Of a stretch of 64,000 nucleotides of DNA, positions 53,048 through 61,127 are shown one piece after another. Made by a program: the position numbers and the translations under genes. Below the pieces are notes generated by a model. It was not told where the DNA came from. It ran no database searches and saw only the letters and a program-made list of their open reading frames with translations. Origin of the DNA: Actinokineospora fastidiosa (lineage in GTDB: Bacteria > Actinomycetota > Actinomycetes > Mycobacteriales > Pseudonocardiaceae); assembly GCF_014648415.1 (NCBI RefSeq), contig NZ_BMRB01000002.1:517260-581259 (forward strand), read 5' to 3'. Each line of letters opens with the position of its first letter. Positions within the stretch are counted from its first letter, which is position 1.

Positions 53048-53066
53048 GATAACGAGAATCGTTCTC
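53048..53066. promoter_or_regulatory. Fur/Zur-like operator between importer and exporter genes
   Basis: GATAACGAGAATCGTTCTC (53048-53066) matches 15 of 19 positions of the classical Fur box and also resembles the actinobacterial Zur site. It lies in the 50-base gap between divergent genes and could control both. Confidence 0.65.
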
Positions 53067-53082
53067 AAGTAAGCTGCCCGGC

Positions 53083-54294
53083 GTGCGCGATGTGGACTTC
53101 CGGCGGTACCTGGCCGCCCGACTGATCTCCGTGGCCGGGACGCTGGTCTCGGTCGTGGCCCTCCCCGTGCTCGTCTACCGGTTGACCGGCTCGGCGGGCT
53201 GGACATCGGCGGTCGCGGCGGGCGGAGCCCTGCCCTACCTGCTGTTCGGCCTGGTCGCGGGCTCGGTCGCCGACCGCGTCGACCGGCGGCGGCTCATGGT
53301 GGGGCTGGAGCTGGGCGCGGGCGCCGCGCTGGCGACCATCCCGGCGGCACACGCGGCAGGCGCGTTGACCGCGGTCCACGTCCTCGCCGTCGGGTTCGCG
53401 GTGCAGACCTGCTTCGTGTTCTTCGACGCGGCCAACTTCGGCGCGCTGCCCGCCCTGGTCGGGCGGGAGCGGCTGACCAGCGCGTACTCGGCCGTCTTCG
53501 GCGGCACTACCGCGCTGGAGCTGGTGATCCCGCCGCTGGCCGGGCTCGCGGTGGCCGCGTTCGCGCCGTCCCCGCTGCTCGCGGTGAACGCCGCCACCGC
53601 CGTGGCGTCGGCCCTGCTGCTGCGTGCGATCAGCGGCCCGCTCTCCGCCCCTGCCGGGCCGTCGTCCGGAATGCGCCGCGACATCGGCGCGGGCCTGGCG
53701 TTCCTGTGGCGGCACCGGGTGGTCCGCACGCTCACCCTGGTCGGGACCACCCACGCCGCCGCCGCGGGCGCGTGGGTGGCGATGCTCGTCCCGTGGGCCG
53801 ACGAGGTGCTGGGCGTGCGCTCCTCCGGCGACGCCCGCCTGGGCGCCCTCTTCAGCTGCTGGGGTATCGGCGCCGTGGTGGCCGCCAGGACCACGCCCCG
53901 GCTGGCGAGGCGGCTGGGCCGCGCCCGCCTGGCCCTGGCCGCGCTGCCCGCGTCCCTGGTCAGCGGTCTCGCCGTCCTCGCCGCCGACCAGTGGATCCCC
54001 GCGGTCGCCGCCGCGACCGTCTGGGGGTGGACGCACTCGACGGTCGTGCTGAACGCGATCACCTACCGCCAGCACGTCTGCCCGGACGACCTGCAGTCCC
54101 GCGTCAACACCACGGCCCGGATGCTGTCCTGGGGCGTCGGCCAGCCCCTGGGCGCCGCGGTCGCCGGAGCCGTCGCGGTCAGCGGGCCCGGCCCGCGCGG
54201 CGGCCTCGCCGCCGGCCTGGCGATCCTCCTCCTCGGCGTCATCGCCGCGTGGTCGACGCGCGATCTGCGCCATGCCCCTCGGGAGGAGACCTGA
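53083..54294 (+). CDS. MFS transporter, likely siderophore or metallophore exporter
   Basis: A 403-residue protein with twelve predicted transmembrane helices and the motif GLVAGSVADRVDRRRLM (MFS motif A). It resembles EntS-type exporters. The GTG start at 53083 is 50 bases from the divergent FecB-like gene. Shared control by the Fur/Zur-like box fits a metallophore exporter paired with an importer (inference). Confidence 0.85.
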   Translation: MRDVDFRRYLAARLISVAGTLVSVVALPVLVYRLTGSAGWTSAVAAGGALPYLLFGLVAGSVADRVDRRRLMVGLELGAGAALATIPAAHAAGALTAVHVLAVGFAVQTCFVFFDAANFGALPALVGRERLTSAYSAVFGGTTALELVIPPLAGLAVAAFAPSPLLAVNAATAVASALLLRAISGPLSAPAGPSSGMRRDIGAGLAFLWRHRVVRTLTLVGTTHAAAAGAWVAMLVPWADEVLGVRSSGDARLGALFSCWGIGAVVAARTTPRLARRLGRARLALAALPASLVSGLAVLAADQWIPAVAAATVWGWTHSTVVLNAITYRQHVCPDDLQSRVNTTARMLSWGVGQPLGAAVAGAVAVSGPGPRGGLAAGLAILLLGVIAAWSTRDLRHAPREET

Positions 54295-54313
54295 CCTCGC
54301 CCGGCCGCGTCAC

Positions 54314-54913
54314 TCAGGACAGGACCCGGTAGGACAGGTGGTGGGCCGCCGGGGTGGACACGACGTCGACCCGCTCCAGCCGCAGCCGTCTCCCGTCCTC
54401 GGCCGGGAACAGCCGCGTGCCCGCGCCCAGCACGATCGGGGCGACGTGCAGGTGCAGGAGGTCGACCAGGCCCTCGGCGAGGAACTGGTGGCAGACGTCG
54501 CCGCCGCCCATGACCACGACGTCCTTCTCCCCCGCTGCCGCGCGGGCCTGGCGCAGGGCGCTGCGCGGGCCGTCGGTGACGAAGGTGAAGCGGTCGCCGA
54601 GCCGCCAGGTGCGCGGCGGGTGGTGGGTGAGCACGAAGACCGGCGGCGGGGCGTTGCGGTCCGCGCCGTAGCCGATCGCGTCGTTCCAGCCCTGGGGGCC
54701 GTCGACGACGTCGAAGGTGCGGCGGCCCATGATCACCGCGCCGGTCCGCGCGCTCGTCTCGTCGAGGATCACGCCGTCATCGGGGGTGCCCGCGAAGACC
54801 CAGTCGTGCAGGGGTTCGCCGTCGACACCGAGGCCGTGCTCGATGTCCGCGCCGGACGCGGTCACGTAGCCGTCGAGCGACATCGTGATGTCGACGATCA
54901 CCTGGCCGGTCAC
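54314..54913 (-). CDS. RibD C-terminal domain / dihydrofolate reductase-like protein
   Basis: A 199-residue protein with the RibD_C/DHFR-like fold: VIVDITMSLDGYV, GAVIMGRRTFD, VVVMGGGDVCHQFLAEGLVDLLHLHVAPIVLG. The GTG at 54913 overlaps the stop of the AHSA1 gene. Third gene of an ArsR, AHSA1, RibD-like operon. Confidence 0.9.
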   Translation of the reverse strand: MTGQVIVDITMSLDGYVTASGADIEHGLGVDGEPLHDWVFAGTPDDGVILDETSARTGAVIMGRRTFDVVDGPQGWNDAIGYGADRNAPPPVFVLTHHPPRTWRLGDRFTFVTDGPRSALRQARAAAGEKDVVVMGGGDVCHQFLAEGLVDLLHLHVAPIVLGAGTRLFPAEDGRRLRLERVDVVSTPAAHHLSYRVLS

Positions 54914-55377
54914 CGCGCCAGCACCTCGTCCAGCCGCTCCATCGACTCGCGCATGCCGTGCTCCATGCCGCTGGCGACCATGGCGTCGCGGGCCTCGACG
55001 GTGGAGTAGACGGAGCGCCCGTGCACGCGGGTGCGGCCGTCGCCGAGGTCCTCGAACGTCATCGTCTCCAGGCAGACGTCGTTCGGCGCGCCCTCGTACT
55101 CGAAGGTCTGGATGATCAGCTCGTCCTGGACGACGTTGTGGAAGACGCCGCGGAAGGCGTACTCGCCGGTGTCGTCGGCGTGGATGTAGCGGTAGCCGCC
55201 GCCCGGGGTCGCGGTGAACTCCACCACCTTCATCGTCATGCCGCGCGGGCCGAGCCACTGCGGCACGATCTCCGGGTCGGTCCAGGCGCGGAACACCCGG
55301 CCGCGGGGCGCGTCGAACTCCCTGACGACCTCGATGAACGGGGTGCCGGGCCGGGCGGTGATCGTGGTCTCGTTCAT
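54910..55377 (-). CDS. AHSA1/SRPBCC domain protein
   Basis: A 155-residue START-like protein (FDAPRGRVFRAWTDPEIVPQWLGPRG, GGGYRYIHADDTGEYAFRGVF, GMRESMERLDEVLAR). The ATG at 55377 overlaps the ArsR stop (ATGA). Such proteins bind small hydrophobic molecules and are often encoded beside ArsR regulators. Confidence 0.92.
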   Translation of the reverse strand: MNETTITARPGTPFIEVVREFDAPRGRVFRAWTDPEIVPQWLGPRGMTMKVVEFTATPGGGYRYIHADDTGEYAFRGVFHNVVQDELIIQTFEYEGAPNDVCLETMTFEDLGDGRTRVHGRSVYSTVEARDAMVASGMEHGMRESMERLDEVLAR

Positions 55378-55718
55378 TTCTCCTGCTCCTCCATGGCTTC
55401 CAGCACGGCGTCGAGCCTGCGGTAGCGCCGCTCGACCTCGAGCCGGTAGGTGTCGATCCAACTCGTCAGCTCCTCCAGCGCGGCCGCGTTCAGGTGACAC
55501 GGCCGCCGCTGGGCGTCCTTGCTCCGGGTGATCAGGCCCGCCGCCTCCAGCACCTGGATGTGCCGGGAGACGGCCTGCTTGGTGATGGCGAACGGCTCGG
55601 CGAGTTCGTTCACGGTCGCGTCGCCCCGCGACAGCCGCGCGATCAGCGCACGCCGGACGGGATCGCCCAGCGCGGCGAACGCCCGGTCCAACCGCTCCTC
55701 GAACTCGTCAACCGCCAT
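55374..55718 (-). CDS. ArsR family transcriptional regulator
   Basis: A 114-residue winged-helix protein (LGDPVRRALIARLSRGDATVNELAEPFAITKQAVSRHIQVLEAAGLI) without metal-site Cys pairs. The ATG at 55718 begins the operon. The promoter region holds two direct repeats and one inverted repeat that are likely its operator. Confidence 0.92.
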   Translation of the reverse strand: MAVDEFEERLDRAFAALGDPVRRALIARLSRGDATVNELAEPFAITKQAVSRHIQVLEAAGLITRSKDAQRRPCHLNAAALEELTSWIDTYRLEVERRYRRLDAVLEAMEEQEK

Positions 55719-55720
55719 GG

Positions 55721-55755
55721 TTATCAACCGCTTCCTTTATCAACCGATGTGTTGA
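55721..55755. promoter_or_regulatory. Probable ArsR operator
   Basis: TTATCAACCG occurs at 55721-55730 and again at 55737-55746. The second copy forms an inverted repeat TCAAC-N6-GTTGA (55740-55755). It lies directly upstream of the ArsR start. Confidence 0.6.
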
Positions 55756-55899
55756 CTATAAGCCCGCGATCCGGCGTCCGTCAACCGCCATGAACGACCG
55801 TGTACGAGTCGGCGCTCCCCTAGCAGGACTGGACCACAGGGGCGGTCCCGGCCCCGCGCTCGCGGGCGCGGCCGTCGTCAGCGCCGCGTACCCCATGGC

Positions 55900-56205
55900 T
55901 GCGCGGCCCCGTCTCGTACCCGGCGGTCACTCCCACTGCCCCTGCTCGATGGGAACGGACCCGACGAGCCGCTGACCGCTCTGCTCGGCGCCACCCGCGC
56001 GCGGACGCTCCGTGTCCTCGTTCGCGAGCACACCACGACCGAACTGGCCGGCGCCCTGTCGATCACCGTGGCCGCGGCGTCCGTGCAGGCGAAGGTGCTC
56101 AGGGCGGCGAGCCTGATCACCTCGCGGCGCGACGGCAAGGCGGTGTGGCACCGCTGCGCGGCCTCCGCCGACCGCCTCAGCCGGGGCGCTGGGCCGCGCG
56201 CCTAC
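55900..56205 (+). pseudogene. Decayed ArsR-type regulator fragment
   Basis: Frame 1 from about 55930 reads LLGATRARTLRVLV, TTTELAGALSITVAAASVQAKVLRAASLITSRRDGKAVWHRC, the C-terminal winged helix of an ArsR-like regulator. There is no start codon, the upstream homology is unclear and probably in other frames, and the 3' end runs into the convergent TetR gene. The remainder of the 483-base gap between ArsR and TetR genes holds nothing recognisable. Confidence 0.65.
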
Positions 56206-56804
56206 GGTTCGCGCGGGCGCAGGCCCCGGAGCGCGGTGTCCACGACCCGCTCGGCGTACTCGGGGGTGAGCGGCCCGGTGCGCTGCAGCCAGCGGTTGAG
56301 GATGGGGCCGAACAGCAGGTCCACGGCCACGTCGAGGTCGACGTCCTCGGCCAGCTGACCCGCGCGCTGGGCGGCCCGCAGGCGGTCCTTCTTCAACTCC
56401 CGCATGGGCTCGTCCAGCCGCTTCGCGTAGTCGGCTGCCAGGGCGGGGTCGTGGACGATCTCGGTGTGCAGCGCGCGCATGGGCAGGTCGAAGCGCGGGT
56501 CGTTCAGTTCCTCGACGGTGGCGCGCAGGACCAGCTTCAGGTCGGCGGCCAGGTCGCCGGTGTCGGAGAGGGCGGCGGCGTCGCCGTCGCCCGCGAGGCC
56601 GAGGAACGCGTCGAACAGCAGCACCCCCTTCGACGGCCACCACCGGTAGATCGTCTGCTTGCCGACTCCCGCTGCCTTGGCGATGCCCTCGATGCTGAGC
56701 TTCGCGTAGCCCACCTCGGCGACGAGGTCGAGGGCGGCGGTGAGGATCGCCCGCCGCGCGGTCTCGCTGCGGCGGCTGGGATCGGGCAGGGCCTTCGTGG
56801 ACAC
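56202..56804 (-). CDS. TetR family repressor of the divergent SDR gene
   Basis: A 200-residue protein with helix-turn-helix YAKLSIEGIAKAAGVGKQTIYRWWPSKGVLLFDAF (about 33-67) and a TetR_C-type C-terminal domain (FDLPMRALHTEI, LLFGPILNRWLQRTG). The GTG at 56804 gives the usual length. Two operator-like palindromes lie in the gap to the divergent SDR gene. Confidence 0.92.
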   Translation of the reverse strand: MSTKALPDPSRRSETARRAILTAALDLVAEVGYAKLSIEGIAKAAGVGKQTIYRWWPSKGVLLFDAFLGLAGDGDAAALSDTGDLAADLKLVLRATVEELNDPRFDLPMRALHTEIVHDPALAADYAKRLDEPMRELKKDRLRAAQRAGQLAEDVDLDVAVDLLFGPILNRWLQRTGPLTPEYAERVVDTALRGLRPREP

Positions 56805-56830
56805 GTGACCACGGTAACAGACATGAGACG

Positions 56831-56903
56831 AGACGGTCCGTCTTGACAAGCGGAACCCAACGGGTAGTCTTCTGGTCATAACGAGACGGAACGGTCCGTC
56901 TCG
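56831..56903 (+). promoter_or_regulatory. SDR promoter with two TetR operators
   Basis: Promoter TTGACA (56843-56848), N16, TAGTCT (56865-56870). Operator 1 AGACGG-T-CCGTCT (56831-56843) touches the -35. Operator 2 has arms CGAGACGG and CCGTCTCG (56882-56889, 56896-56903) just behind the transcript start. Both share ACGGTCCGTCT. Confidence 0.75.
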
Positions 56904-56920
56904 CAATCGAAGGGAACCAT

Positions 56921-57763
56921 ATGCGCACCTCTTCTCGGGTCTGGTTCGTCACCGGGGCAAGCCGCGGTCTCGGCCGCGCGTTCACCGAGGCCGCGCTCGC
57001 CGCGGGGGACCGCGTGGTCGGCGCGTCCCGGGACGTCTCGCCGCTGGACGACCTGGCCGCCGCGCACCCGGAGCGCCTGCTGGCGCTGCCGCTGGACGTC
57101 ACCGACCGCCAGGCGGTGTTCGCCGCGGTCGACGCGGCGGTGGAGCGGTTCGGCAGGCTCGACGTGGTGGTGAACAACGCCGGGGCGTTGTTCACCGGCA
57201 TGGTCGAGGAGTTCGGCGAGGCCGAGGCGCGCGCCCAGCTGGAGGTCAACTTCTTCGGCGCGCTGTGGGTCAGCCAGGCCGTCCTGCCCCGGCTCCGCGC
57301 CCAGGGCGCGGGCCACATCGTGCAGATCTCCAGCATCGCCGCGCTGGGCGGCTTCCCGAGCACGGGGCTCTACAGCGCGAGCAAGTTCGCGCTGGAGGGC
57401 ATGAGCGAGGCGCTGGCCGCCGAGGCCGCCGCGTTCGGGGTCAAGGTCAGCATCGTCCAGCCGGGCGGCTACTGGACCGACCTCTACACCAGCAGCACCG
57501 CCACCACCCCCGACCCCGCGTACGACCCGCTGCGGGCGGAACTGGAGAAGCAGTGGGCCGAGGGCTCCGTCGACAGCGAACCCCGGCTCGCCGCCGAGGC
57601 GCTCATGGCCCTGGTCGACAGCGACGACCCGCCGCTGCGGCTGCTGCTCGGCAGCATGGTCTACGACCTCGCCTTCGACATCTCCCGCAACCGCATGGCC
57701 ACCTGGGCCGGGTGGGAGAGCGTCAGCCGCGGCGCCGAGAAGGCAGTCCCGGCGCCGCGGTAG
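56921..57763 (+). CDS. Short-chain dehydrogenase/reductase
   Basis: A 280-residue classical SDR: cofactor motif TGASRGLG, NNAG, catalytic Ser in QISSIAALGG and YSASK (Tyr and Lys). AGGGA lies 6 bases before the ATG. It is the likely target of the divergent TetR repressor. The substrate is unknown. Confidence 0.93.
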   Translation: MRTSSRVWFVTGASRGLGRAFTEAALAAGDRVVGASRDVSPLDDLAAAHPERLLALPLDVTDRQAVFAAVDAAVERFGRLDVVVNNAGALFTGMVEEFGEAEARAQLEVNFFGALWVSQAVLPRLRAQGAGHIVQISSIAALGGFPSTGLYSASKFALEGMSEALAAEAAAFGVKVSIVQPGGYWTDLYTSSTATTPDPAYDPLRAELEKQWAEGSVDSEPRLAAEALMALVDSDDPPLRLLLGSMVYDLAFDISRNRMATWAGWESVSRGAEKAVPAPR

Positions 57764-57767
57764 CGGA

Positions 57768-59022
57768 TCAGCCGGCCGCCGCCGCGACCGGGACCCGGCC
57801 CTCGACGACCCGGGCGGCGGCGCGGCGGTCGACGCCGAGGGCCACGGCCGCGCATCCGGTGACCGCGAGGGTGACCAGGCCCGCGACGACCAGCGCCGGG
57901 CCCGGGCCGAGGCCCTCGCACATCCAGCCCAGCAGGGGTCCGCCCACGGCTCCGGCCGCGGCCGCCACGGCGCCCTGGACGGAGAGCACGCGGCCGCGCA
58001 TCTCCTCGGCCGAGTCGAGTTGGACGCGGGTGCCCATCACGGTGTCGATGACCACCGCGCCCGCGGCGATCGCCACGATGAGCGCGGCAAAGCCGAACAG
58101 CCCGGGCATGAGGCCGCTGACCGCCTGCAGCACGCTGGTGATCGCGGCGGCGGCGAGCAGGACCGGCGCGCCGAGGCCGCGCATCCGGGCCGCGATCAGG
58201 CCGCCGATGACCGCGCCGACGGCGAACACCGCCGAGAGCAGGCCGTAGCCCTCCGCCCCGGCGTCGAGCGGTCCCGAGGACATCGCGGCCATGGTCACCT
58301 GGTAGTTGCGGCCGAGGCTGGACAGCACGAACCCGAGCGCGAACAGCGTGAGGAGGGTGGAGTTGGCCCGCACGTGCGCCAGCCCGGCGCGCAGCCCGGC
58401 CCGTTCCGGGGCGCTGACCGCGAGCGGGTGCAACTCCCCCACCCGCACCGCGCGCACGGTGGAGATGACGGCGAGGAAGGTCACGGCGTTGACGAGGAAC
58501 AGCGCAGGCTCGCCGACCGCCGCGGCGAGCACCCCGGCGAGGCTCATGCCCAGCACGCGCCCCGCGGAGTTCACCAGCGAGCCGAGCGCCAGCGCGTTCG
58601 GCAGGTCCTCCGGCGGCACCACCTGGGCCCCGAACCGGCCGAGCGCCGGACCCTCGACACTGGTCACCACTCCCGACACCGCGGTGAGCAGGTACAGCAT
58701 CCCCAGCGGCGCGCCGCCCCACACCAGCACGGCGAGCAGCAGCGCCAATCCGAGGTGGACGGCCTGGCCCGCCATGATGATCCGGCGCGGGTCGACGCGG
58801 TCGGCGAGCGCGCCCGCGAACGGGCCGACCAGCAGCGCGGGCAGCGTGCCCGCCAGCACCGAGAACCCGACCGCCGTGGCCGAGCCCGTGCGTTCCAGCA
58901 CCACCCAGTTCAGACCGAGCACCTGCATCCAGGACCCGGTGACCGACACCAGGTCCGCGCCCGCCCACAGCCGATAGTTGTGGTGTCTCAGCGCGCGCCG
59001 ACGACGGCAGGGTTCGCCGCAC
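57768..59022 (-). CDS. MFS transporter with a probable 5' frameshift
   Basis: The open frame from about 58990 down to 57768 encodes a twelve-helix MFS protein (HHNYRLWAGADLVSVTGSWMQ, GPFAGALADRVDPRR, EEMRGRVLSVQGA) of the drug/siderophore exporter type. No plausible start exists in that frame. A GTG at 59022 with GGAGGA 5 bases upstream reads VRRTLPSSARA and then leaves the frame just before LRHHNYRLW. A two-base loss in the gcgcgcg run near 58991-58997 (or a one-base gain) would join them. The coordinates give the putative intact gene. Confidence 0.78.
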
Positions 59023-59081
59023 CGTTTTCCTCCGGGATTTCGGCGTAGCCCAACCGCACGCCACCAACAGACCGGGCGCAA

Positions 59082-59330
59082 AGCTACCCACTGCCCCGAA
59101 CGGGCTCCAAAGCCACGCGGTGTGGGATGGCCGACACGCGCGGCTGTAACACTTCTCCCACCGTCCAGAGTGGATCATGAGGCACGGCGGCGGCAAGCCG
59201 GCGGCAGCGCGGATCGCGGTGGAGGCGGAGCAGCGGCACAGCTCGCGAGTTGTGCGATGCCCACGCCTGATCGTCGTGCTGGTGCTCGGAACGCGGCGTT
59301 CGTTTGCCAGGGAACACCGCGCCCGTGGGC
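59082..59330. other. Intergenic region between the MFS and epimerase genes
   Basis: About 250 bases without a supported gene. Short frames here give Arg-rich products with no family features. No promoter, hairpin or repeat stands out. Confidence 0.4.
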
Positions 59331-60248
59331 TCAGCGGAGGGCAGCGATGGTCTCCCGGAGAGCGTCATCGGTGGGCGTCGGCTCGATGCCGAAGGCGGCG
59401 GTCGCGGCGGAGGAGTCCAGCACGAACGGGCGGCGCAGCTGGTACTGGACCTCCGCCAGCTCCCGGGCCGCCGGGGTGACGAGCCCGGCCAGGCGCAGGG
59501 CGAACGCGGGCATGCGGGTCAGCCTCGGCGCGGGCGCGCCCGCCAGTTCGGCGGCGCGGACGGCGAGCGCGCGCAGGGACAGCGGCGGCGCGGTGGGCAC
59601 GTGCCACGGCCTGCCCCACGCGGTCTCGTCGGCGGCGACGGCGACCAGGGTGCGGGCCACGTCCCCGACGTAGGTCCAACTGTGCGGCGCGTCGAAATCG
59701 GCGGGCGCCGACGCGCGGCGGCCCGCGAGGATCCTGGGCAGGACCATGACGCTGAACGGGGACACCGCGCCAGCACCGAGGTAGTCCGAGCCGCGGACCT
59801 CGGCGGTGCGGATGCGCCCGGCGTCGTGGGCGGCCAGCGCGTCGGTCCACAGCCTGGCGCGCACCTCGCCCTTCACCGAGTTGGGGCGCAGCGGCGTCCG
59901 CTCGGTCATCGGGGCGTCGACGGCGCCGTAGCCGTAGAGGTTGCCGGTGGTGACCAGCACCGCCCCGGTGGCCTCCGCGGCCCGGATGAGCGCGGCCATG
60001 AGGGGCGGCCACTCGGCGGGCCAGCGGTGGTAGGCCGGGCCCGCGCAGCAGTACAAGGCGGTAGCTCCCGCCGCGTGCCGGATGAGGGCGTCGGCGTCGT
60101 TGGCGTCGGCGGCGACGCGGGTGATGCCCTCCTGCTCGGGCCCGCCGCCGCGCCGGGTGACCAGGCGGACCTGGTCGCCGCGCGCCGCGAGCGCCCGGGC
60201 CGTCGCCGAACCGACCGGGCCCGCTCCGACGATGACGTGCAGGGACAT
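59331..60248 (-). CDS. NAD-dependent epimerase/dehydratase family protein
   Basis: A 305-residue protein with the Rossmann motif VIVGAGPVGSATARALA, a YGYG segment in NLYGYGAVD, and the extended-SDR C-terminal part. The ATG at 60248 has AGGG 9 bases upstream; a longer start is possible. It is divergent from a TetR gene across two operator-like palindromes and is its likely target. Confidence 0.85.
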   Translation of the reverse strand: MSLHVIVGAGPVGSATARALAARGDQVRLVTRRGGGPEQEGITRVAADANDADALIRHAAGATALYCCAGPAYHRWPAEWPPLMAALIRAAEATGAVLVTTGNLYGYGAVDAPMTERTPLRPNSVKGEVRARLWTDALAAHDAGRIRTAEVRGSDYLGAGAVSPFSVMVLPRILAGRRASAPADFDAPHSWTYVGDVARTLVAVAADETAWGRPWHVPTAPPLSLRALAVRAAELAGAPAPRLTRMPAFALRLAGLVTPAARELAEVQYQLRRPFVLDSSAATAAFGIEPTPTDDALRETIAALR

Positions 60249-60264
60249 TGGGCGACACCCTTCA

Positions 60265-60333
60265 GAGAACACTGTTCTTGGATGTGGGCCACCGTACTCG
60301 GCGGGCGATCAGCGGGTCAAGAACACCGTTCTC
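60265..60333. promoter_or_regulatory. Two TetR operator-like palindromes
   Basis: GAGAACACTGTTCTT (60265-60279) and AAGAACACCGTTCTC (60319-60333) share the pattern (G/A)AGAAC-N3-GTTCT(T/C). A half site GTGTTCTC follows near 60345. They lie in the 127-base divergent gap. Confidence 0.72.
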
Positions 60334-60375
60334 GCTTCATTCTGGTGTTCTCGGCGCTGTGCGAGACTGGCGGGC

Positions 60376-61059
60376 ATGTCCGCACCGTCGTTGCGCGCCG
60401 AGGTCCGCGCGCAGATGAACCAGCGCATCAAGGACGTCGCGCGCAGGCGCCTCGCCGCCGAGGGCGCGAACCTCTCCCTGCGCGCGGTGGCCCGGGACAT
60501 GGACATCGTCGCTTCCGCGCTCTACCGGTACTTCCCCAGCCGCGACGCGCTGCTCACCGCGCTGATCATCGACGCGTACGAGTCCCTCGGAGCGGCGGCG
60601 GAAGAAGCTGAGGCGGCGGTCCCGCGCGCGGACCTGCGCGGCCGGTGGCTGGCCGTCTGCCGCGCCGCGCGGGCGTGGGCGCTCGCGCACCCGGCCGAGT
60701 ACGGCCTGCTCTACGGCAACCCGGTGCCCGGCTACGCCGCGCCCCAGGAGACCGTGCGACCGGCGGCCAAGGTCGTGTTCCTGCTGGTGGCCGTCGCCAT
60801 CGACGCCGCCGACCGGCTGGCGCCGGTCACCCCGGCTGTCCCGGGGCCCGTCCGCTCCGACCTGCGCCGCCTGATCGACCGGTACGGCGGCGGGCTCTCC
60901 GCCGACCACTTCGACCGCGTGTTCGTCGGCTGGACCCACCTCTTCGGCCTGATCAGCTTCGAGGTGTTCGGCCGCTTGGACGGCATGGTCGACGCGCGCG
61001 CCGAGCAGTTCGAGCACCACATGTCCCTGATGGCCGACCTCGTCGGGCTTCCGCGCTGA
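60376..61059 (+). CDS. TetR family transcriptional regulator
   Basis: A 227-residue protein with helix-turn-helix LSLRAVARDMDIVASALYRYFPSRDALLTALI and a TetR_C-type domain (WALAHPAEYGLLYGNPVPGY). It likely represses the divergent epimerase gene and itself. Confidence 0.92.
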   Translation: MSAPSLRAEVRAQMNQRIKDVARRRLAAEGANLSLRAVARDMDIVASALYRYFPSRDALLTALIIDAYESLGAAAEEAEAAVPRADLRGRWLAVCRAARAWALAHPAEYGLLYGNPVPGYAAPQETVRPAAKVVFLLVAVAIDAADRLAPVTPAVPGPVRSDLRRLIDRYGGGLSADHFDRVFVGWTHLFGLISFEVFGRLDGMVDARAEQFEHHMSLMADLVGLPR

Positions 61060-61127
61060 TGCTCACTTCGCCCCGCGCGGCGCCGCTTGCCGAGGGGATG
61101 TCGGTTGCCGCCGGTAGGTTCTGCTCC

